A stretch of DNA of 41,550 nucleotides from Gracilimonas sp040877545 (lineage in GTDB: Bacteria > Bacteroidota > Rhodothermia > Balneolales > Balneolaceae). Of the stretch, positions 36,623-41,550 are shown in pieces. A program made the translations under genes and the position numbers. The notes under the pieces are model-generated. The model saw only the letters and a program-made list of their open reading frames with translations. It did not search any database and was not told where the DNA came from. Numbering within the stretch: the first letter of the stretch is position 1; the number at the start of each line of letters is the position of its first letter. The stretch is taken from positions 1 through 41,550 of the forward strand of contig JBBDNN010000007.1 in assembly GCA_040877545.1 (NCBI GenBank). Direction: 5' to 3'.

Positions 36623-36668
36623 AATTATCTTTGATTTTAGTTTATGATTTAATTTTGTGTGAAACGGG

Positions 36669-36956
36669 TTATGCTAAAATTCCCATAATATCAGATTCTC
36701 GCATAATCAGGTATTCTTCCCCATCAAGCGTAATTTCTGTACCGGCATATTTCCCGTAGAGGACTTTATCCCCTTTCTTAACGCTCATATCAACTTTTGT
36801 ACCGTTTTCTACTTTTCCGGCACCCACCGCTACTACTGTACCTTGCTGTGGTTTTTCTTTAGCCGTATCAGGGATAATAATACCGGAGCTGGTTTTTTCC
36901 TCAGCAACATCGGCTTGAACCAATACACGATCGCCTAAAGGTTTAATGCTAGCCAT
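36669..36956 (-). CDS. groS: Co-chaperonin GroES
   Basis: This 95-residue protein has the GroES layout: KPLGDRVLVQ at the start, the mobile loop TSSGIIIPDTAKEKPQQGTV, and GDKVLYGKYAGTEITLDGEEYL. It caps the GroEL ring. The ATG has an AAAGGAG ribosome site at good spacing. No CIRCE repeat (HrcA operator) is seen upstream, so heat control is probably by another means. Confidence 0.98.
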   Translation of the reverse strand: MASIKPLGDRVLVQADVAEEKTSSGIIIPDTAKEKPQQGTVVAVGAGKVENGTKVDMSVKKGDKVLYGKYAGTEITLDGEEYLIMRESDIMGILA

Positions 36957-37023
36957 ATGAATGACTCCTTTTTGTTTTAGTTAATGATTAAAGTTTAATG
37001 GACAATTGCCCTTTATTTGTTTT

Positions 37024-37051
37024 CTAAATAGTGTGCAACATCCGTACCAAA
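37024..37051 (-). promoter_or_regulatory. Possible groSL promoter
   Basis: On the minus strand TTTG and, 17 bases on, TATTTAG resemble the -33 TTTG and -7 TAnnTTTG boxes of Bacteroidota housekeeping promoters. They lie about 70-95 bases upstream of groS. The match is imperfect and other spacings are possible. Confidence 0.25.
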
Positions 37052-37112
37052 CAAAATCACACAACAAACATGTCTCTCTTTTGGTTCTTTGCGGAATTGG
37101 AAAGGCTATTCT

Positions 37113-37886
37113 TTAGGCTAACTTGTCAGACTCCTCGAGATGCTCTGCCAACTTTGCATAAGTTGCAGGCTCCCAGTGCTCTGCCCTCTCATTAAAATTA
37201 AATCCTTCGGGCAGGTAGTCACCCAATACAGGCTTTAAAGAATTGCTTAATTTTTTTCTTCGCTGATTGAAAGCAGTTCGTACTACTTTCTTGATAGAGG
37301 CATCTGAGCAGGAAAGAGCCTGTTTGTTAAACCTGAGCCGAATAACAGAGCTTGTTACTTTAGGCGGTGGGCTGAAAGAGTTGCGGGATACATCAAATAG
37401 TAATTCAACAGAACTGAAAAGCTGTGTTTGCACACTTAAAATTCCATATTGTTTGGATGAATGTTCAGCCACCAGCCGTTCAGCTACTTCTTTCTGCATC
37501 ATTAGAATGGCGCCACTTAAAAGATCCCGGTGTTCCAGAAGATCAAACAAAATAGGACTGGTTATATAATAAGGTAAATTTCCCACCACAAATGTATTCG
37601 TTTCCGCCCCAGCAAATTTCCCCCAATTTACTTGCAATATATCTTTTTGATGAATGTTAAGAGAAGGAAATTCTTTTTTAAGATACTCAACTGCACGTTC
37701 ATCCAGTTCGATAGCATGTACATCGTCGTATTTCTCTGCGAGCCATTTGGTGAGTGCACCGGTGCCAGGGCCTATTTCGATTACCCGATCTGTTGCTTTG
37801 GCATCAATCGCATCTATAATTTTAAAAACGATGTTTTTGTCAATGAGAAAATGTTGGCCAAGGCTCTTTTTTTTTCGGAATGTCAT
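37113..37886 (-). CDS. rsmA: 16S rRNA (adenine1518/1519-N6) dimethyltransferase RsmA (KsgA)
   Basis: This 257-residue methyltransferase has the family start KKSLGQHFLID, the SAM-binding VIEIGPGTGALT (35-46) and the catalytic NLPY (103-106). The C-terminal helical part includes FNQRRKKLSNSL. It dimethylates two adjacent adenines near the 3' end of 16S rRNA during small-subunit assembly. It is divergent from the HD phosphodiesterase gene, with 156 bases between. Confidence 0.96.
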   Translation of the reverse strand: MTFRKKKSLGQHFLIDKNIVFKIIDAIDAKATDRVIEIGPGTGALTKWLAEKYDDVHAIELDERAVEYLKKEFPSLNIHQKDILQVNWGKFAGAETNTFVVGNLPYYITSPILFDLLEHRDLLSGAILMMQKEVAERLVAEHSSKQYGILSVQTQLFSSVELLFDVSRNSFSPPPKVTSSVIRLRFNKQALSCSDASIKKVVRTAFNQRRKKLSNSLKPVLGDYLPEGFNFNERAEHWEPATYAKLAEHLEESDKLA

Positions 37887-38042
37887 GCGCGATATTGTTA
37901 TAAATTTATTTTGCTGTCAGCGCTGTAAACTGCATCTTATTGATCATCAGCAGAAATAACAGAGTAGTCGCTTAACAATCATTAGATTTGTAAATTAACC
38001 AACGCTTACTATACTTCTAAGCGAATCACACATATTATTTGA

Positions 38043-40436
38043 ATGAGCTTTCTTGATAAAATAGGCCTTGGACAAAAAAAGAAAGAGCTGGCACCTCTTA
38101 TCGGTGAGAAGAAGAAAAAAGAGCAGGAAAAATACTCCCTGAGACGTAATCCCTATATTCGTGCATTAATTTTTCTGTTGTTCATTCTCATTAGCGTGTT
38201 TTCGCTTCCCCGTAATACAATAAACTCTGGTTTAAATTATACCACCGGGCAACCATGGCGTTCTGCAGATTTAACAGCTCCTTTTGATTTTGCAATCAAT
38301 AAAACAGAATCGGAAATTGAGGAAGAACGAGAAGAAATTAGAGAAAATGTAATCCCCATCTTTCGGGCAGATCAAAATGTTCCAATTAATATAGAATCCC
38401 GGCTCGATTCACTATACAGAGAAATTCAACCTGTTCTGGAAGCTTATCATGCTTGGCAAGAGATAAAACGGAATGCAGAACTATCTGCTTTTAATGATAG
38501 CCTTCGATTTGTGCAGGAATTCAGCCGCAGCGAAGTAGATCTTACCGAACCTTCCTGGGAATCTCTATTTGAAAGTTATGACCATGTTAAAAGCCAAAAC
38601 CTCTCCTCCAACCAGTTTATTGGGGTAAATGTAAAGCAGCAGCTAGAACTTCTCATTGATCAAATTCTTACCCAGGGAATTATTAATCAAAGTAAGAGCT
38701 CAATCGGTACAGATAAAATCACTGTTCGAAATACCAGGGAAAGTACTGAACAGTCTGTGAATCTATCCAGGGTGCGAGATTTACGGGAAGCAAACGAATT
38801 TGCTCAATTCCGTTTAGGTCGAATGTTTAACGAGCAAAACGCACGTCTTGCTATGGAACTCTACAATAAAATTATCCAGTCAAATTATATATTTAGCGAG
38901 GAAGACACTGGAGCCCGTACAGAAGAAGCAATTTCTACCATCTCGGAAACCAAAGGAGCTATTGCCCAGGGCCAGGTAATCATTCGGCGGGGAGATATCG
39001 TTACCCAGGAAAAAACAAATATTCTGGAGAGCCTTGCCGATGCCAGATCTCAGAATGCAAGCGAAGTGGAAAAATGGATTCGCTTTGCCGGACAGGTAAT
39101 TGTGGTTGTGGTAATCACCTTCGTCTTCTTCATGTACATCTATTTATACCGGAGAAAAATTACTTCTGATAATCCAATGTTTCTCCTCGTATTCCTGACT
39201 ATGGGTTTGGTAAGTTTTGCCGCAGGACTGGTAAATTATCTGGATATTTCCGATCCATATATCATACCAATAGCTATAGCCCCGATTATTTTAACCATTA
39301 TCTTCGATTCCAGGGTGGGATTGGTGGCTTCAATAACACTGGCTACAATGTTAGGCCTTATAAATGGTAACAGCTTTCAGTTTGTAGTAGCAACCTTTGC
39401 AGCTTGCAGCCTTGGCGTGTTTTCAGTGCGGGACATTAAAGACCGCTCCCAGTTTTTCTTCACAACCCCTGGTGTGGTATTTTTAACCTATGTAGTGATT
39501 CTTGGATCATTCAGCATTGCAACTTTAAGCGGCTGGGAAAAATTTGTCTCTGAACTGATGTATGTTGCTATCAGTTCGGTTTTTATTCTTTTTACTTATC
39601 CAGTAATTCTCTTGTTTGAAAAGATTTTCGGTGTTACCACCGATTTCACGCTCATTGAACTCGGTGATACAAATCAGCCTTTGCTTAAAGATCTGATGAA
39701 TAAAGCACCTGGTACTTTCCATCATAGTTTGCAGGTGGCAAATTTAGCGGAATCGGCGGCAGCGGCTGTTGGTGCGAATGCATTGCTTTGCCGCGTTGGT
39801 GCTCTTTATCACGATATTGGAAAAATGGTAAAGCCTGAATATTTCGTGGAAAATCAATCAAAAGGGATAAATGAGCACGATAAATTAAAACCGCAGATGA
39901 GTGCCATGGTAATTAAAGCGCATGTCAGTGAAGGTGTGAAAATGGCACAGGAAGCGGATCTTCCTAAGATCATCGTAGATTTTATTGAAACTCACCACGG
40001 TACTTCTGTAATTCGCTACTTTTTTGAAAAGGCCAAAGAAGATAATGACCTGAAAAGCATGCTTCAGGAAGACCAGTTCCGCTATGAGGGCCCTCTGCCT
40101 TATACGAAAGAAACCGGGATTCTTCTTCTTGCTGATGGTGTTGAAGCTGCCTCCCGCGCCATGAAAAATCCTACCTATAGTAAACTTGAAAACCTGGTTA
40201 ATCGCATGATTGATGATCGTGTAACTGAAGGTCAGTTAAGCCATTGTCCGCTTACCTTTCGCCACCTCCAGATCATAAAAGAATCGTTTATGAATATTTT
40301 GGTTGGCGTTTACCACAGCCGGGTTGAATATCCCGAAGACAAAAAAGATATCGAGAAAGAAAAAGAAGCGGCGGCTAAATTATCCGGAAATGGAAGCGAA
40401 CAGCAACCGGAAGAAGAAGAAAAACCAGCCGAGTGA
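38043..40436 (+). CDS. PgpH-like 7TM HD-domain cyclic-di-AMP phosphodiesterase
   Basis: This 797-residue membrane protein has one N-terminal helix (about 38-56), a large extracytoplasmic 7TMR-HDED domain (about 60-345), seven membrane helices (about 350-525) and a cytoplasmic HD domain. The metal site includes FHHSL (559-563), His590-Asp591 in LYHDIGKM, and ETHHGT (649-654). PgpH proteins hydrolyse c-di-AMP, which controls osmotic and wall balance. The tail is rich in Glu and Lys. It overlaps the recombinase gene by four bases. Confidence 0.9.
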   Translation: MSFLDKIGLGQKKKELAPLIGEKKKKEQEKYSLRRNPYIRALIFLLFILISVFSLPRNTINSGLNYTTGQPWRSADLTAPFDFAINKTESEIEEEREEIRENVIPIFRADQNVPINIESRLDSLYREIQPVLEAYHAWQEIKRNAELSAFNDSLRFVQEFSRSEVDLTEPSWESLFESYDHVKSQNLSSNQFIGVNVKQQLELLIDQILTQGIINQSKSSIGTDKITVRNTRESTEQSVNLSRVRDLREANEFAQFRLGRMFNEQNARLAMELYNKIIQSNYIFSEEDTGARTEEAISTISETKGAIAQGQVIIRRGDIVTQEKTNILESLADARSQNASEVEKWIRFAGQVIVVVVITFVFFMYIYLYRRKITSDNPMFLLVFLTMGLVSFAAGLVNYLDISDPYIIPIAIAPIILTIIFDSRVGLVASITLATMLGLINGNSFQFVVATFAACSLGVFSVRDIKDRSQFFFTTPGVVFLTYVVILGSFSIATLSGWEKFVSELMYVAISSVFILFTYPVILLFEKIFGVTTDFTLIELGDTNQPLLKDLMNKAPGTFHHSLQVANLAESAAAAVGANALLCRVGALYHDIGKMVKPEYFVENQSKGINEHDKLKPQMSAMVIKAHVSEGVKMAQEADLPKIIVDFIETHHGTSVIRYFFEKAKEDNDLKSMLQEDQFRYEGPLPYTKETGILLLADGVEAASRAMKNPTYSKLENLVNRMIDDRVTEGQLSHCPLTFRHLQIIKESFMNILVGVYHSRVEYPEDKKDIEKEKEAAAKLSGNGSEQQPEEEEKPAE

Positions 40437-41350
40437 ACGTGCCTTTTAAGCAAGAACTTGAAGTTTATTTACAGTTTGTTAAGCTCGAAAAAGGACTCTC
40501 TGAAAACTCCGTGATATCCTACAAAAATGACCTGGAGCGATATCTTAAGTATCTGGCGGTCGATCAAAAAATTGGCGCCCTGGGTGGAGTTACCCTTTCC
40601 CATATAGAAGGATTTTTGAATTTTTTAGTAGATGAAGAACTTCTTTCTTCAAGTTCTCTGGCGCGCAATATCTCCAGTATTCGCGGCTTTCATGAGTTTG
40701 CTGTAGTAGAAGGAATAACCAAAGCGAATCCAGCCGAATTAGTTGAACTTCCTAAAAAAGCACAAAAATTACCTGAAGTTCTGGATGCCGGAGAAGTGGA
40801 AAAGATGCTTGAATCTCCTGATACCTCCAGGCCTGCCGGAATCCGTGATAAAGCCATTTTAGAATGTTTATATGGAACCGGGATGCGTGTAAGCGAACTC
40901 ACAGGATTGGAACAAGATCGCCTGATTTTTGAAATAGGTTTTATTCGTGTGATAGGGAAAGGGAACAAGGAACGCCTTGTTCCGGTGGGGGAAATTGCCC
41001 AGGATGCCATCTCTCATTATACCGAACATGTGCGGCCTTTTTTTCTGAATGCTGATAATCCTAAAAAGGCAAAAAATAAAGTTTTTCTGAATCAGCGTGG
41101 CGGTGCACTTTCCAGGATGAGTGTCTGGAATATCGTTCAAAAAGCAGCTAAAGCAGCCGATATCACTAAAAATGTATACCCCCATATTTTCCGCCATTCT
41201 TTTGCCACTCATTTACTGGAAGGCGGGGCTGACCTCCGAGCCGTGCAGGAGATGCTGGGGCATTCCTCTATTCTCACCACCGAAATTTATACCCATGTTG
41301 ATCGTTCATTCCTGCATCAGGTTCATAAAGAATTTCATCCGCGGGCTTGA
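40433..41350 (+). CDS. xerD: XerC/XerD tyrosine recombinase
   Basis: This 305-residue recombinase has the SAM-like N-terminal DNA-binding domain (about 4-90) and the catalytic domain with all conserved residues: Arg152 (GMRVSEL), Lys176, His251/Arg254 (HIFRHS), His277 (LGHSS) and nucleophile Tyr286. It resolves chromosome dimers at dif sites. The GTG start overlaps the upstream stop in GTGA, so the two genes are translationally coupled. XerC, XerD or a single XerA role cannot be told apart here. Confidence 0.92.
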   Translation: MNVPFKQELEVYLQFVKLEKGLSENSVISYKNDLERYLKYLAVDQKIGALGGVTLSHIEGFLNFLVDEELLSSSSLARNISSIRGFHEFAVVEGITKANPAELVELPKKAQKLPEVLDAGEVEKMLESPDTSRPAGIRDKAILECLYGTGMRVSELTGLEQDRLIFEIGFIRVIGKGNKERLVPVGEIAQDAISHYTEHVRPFFLNADNPKKAKNKVFLNQRGGALSRMSVWNIVQKAAKAADITKNVYPHIFRHSFATHLLEGGADLRAVQEMLGHSSILTTEIYTHVDRSFLHQVHKEFHPRA

Positions 41351-41433
41351 TTTGGTTATTGGTTGATCGTTTTAGGATAAGTTTGTTTTCGGTAATTGTA
41401 AGGCTTCATCAATCCACTCTTGTACTTCAAACT

Positions 41434-41550
41434 TTAGCCTAGTGTTATATCAATGGTACATTGTTGGGTAGAATACCGCCAGATGGTTTGGGCACTGCCT
41501 TCGAAAAAGGAAATACGGTGATTAGCAGAAACACCATCCATCACCGCGTT
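41434..41550 (-). CDS. 3' end of an unrecognised coding sequence, cut by the right edge
   Basis: On the minus strand an open frame enters from the right edge, reads NAVMDGVSANHRISFFEGSA, then QTIWRYSTQQCTIDITLG, and stops with TAA at 41434-41436. The last part matches the reading frame at the left edge. The C-terminal tail differs: the left copy runs 11 residues further. I do not recognise the family. The 83 bases between it and the recombinase stop hold nothing identifiable. Confidence 0.4.
   Translation of the reverse strand, partial: NAVMDGVSANHRISFFEGSAQTIWRYSTQQCTIDITLG
41439..41492. repeat. Right copy of the 54-base inverted repeat
   Basis: It matches the reverse complement of 1-54 at 50 of 54 positions. 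Upstream of the match the left copy lies outside the window, so the true repeat may be longer. Confidence 0.85.

Noticed and set aside
36957..37112. Search for a CIRCE heat-shock operator upstream of groS
   Set aside because: No TTAGCACTC/GAGTGCTAA pair is present in the gap.

Overview
The window looks like chromosomal DNA of a Bacteroidota or Balneolota-type bacterium. It has a SusC/SusD pair, lipoprotein and secreted carbohydrate enzymes, few clear Shine-Dalgarno sites, AT-rich intergenic DNA, and the fused RhaD/RhaE enzyme common in that group. The genus cannot be fixed from the sequence alone.

The left two thirds (about 380-28860) is one polysaccharide utilisation locus for an L-rhamnose-containing uronic polymer. 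Read on the minus strand from 27485 down to 2811, the order is: ECF sigma factor, a very short anti-sigma-like protein, SusC porin, SusD lipoprotein, two tandem paralogous secreted proteins of a family I do not recognise, GH105-type unsaturated uronyl hydrolase, Tat-exported GH28, and a secreted CBM9-like/PKD protein. The cytoplasmic part follows: rhamnose mutarotase, NCS1-type permease, RhaD/RhaE fusion, a 57-residue two-helix membrane protein, rhamnose isomerase, rhamnulokinase and LutABC. Together these take a polymer outside the cell through oligomers and L-rhamnose to DHAP plus L-lactaldehyde, L-lactate and pyruvate. A GH3 glucosidase converges on the cluster at the left end. A SorC-type regulator is divergent from the sigma factor at the right end.

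The right third is mostly housekeeping and decay. It holds an IS3-family remnant abutting the SorC gene, an HhH-GPD glycosylase-like protein with a changed catalytic residue, a propeller lipoprotein, a frameshifted dodecin pseudogene, HelD-like helicase, GroEL/GroES, RsmA, a PgpH-type HD phosphodiesterase and a Xer recombinase. A 54-base inverted repeat, 50 of 54 identical, sits at the two window edges. In both places it is the 3' end of an unrecognised reading frame.

The strongest candidates for something undescribed are the paralogous secreted proteins at 17727-21551, the sensor-less sigma/anti-sigma pair at 26566-27485, and the permease plus small membrane protein in the rhamnose block. 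No CRISPR array, tRNA or rRNA gene was seen.
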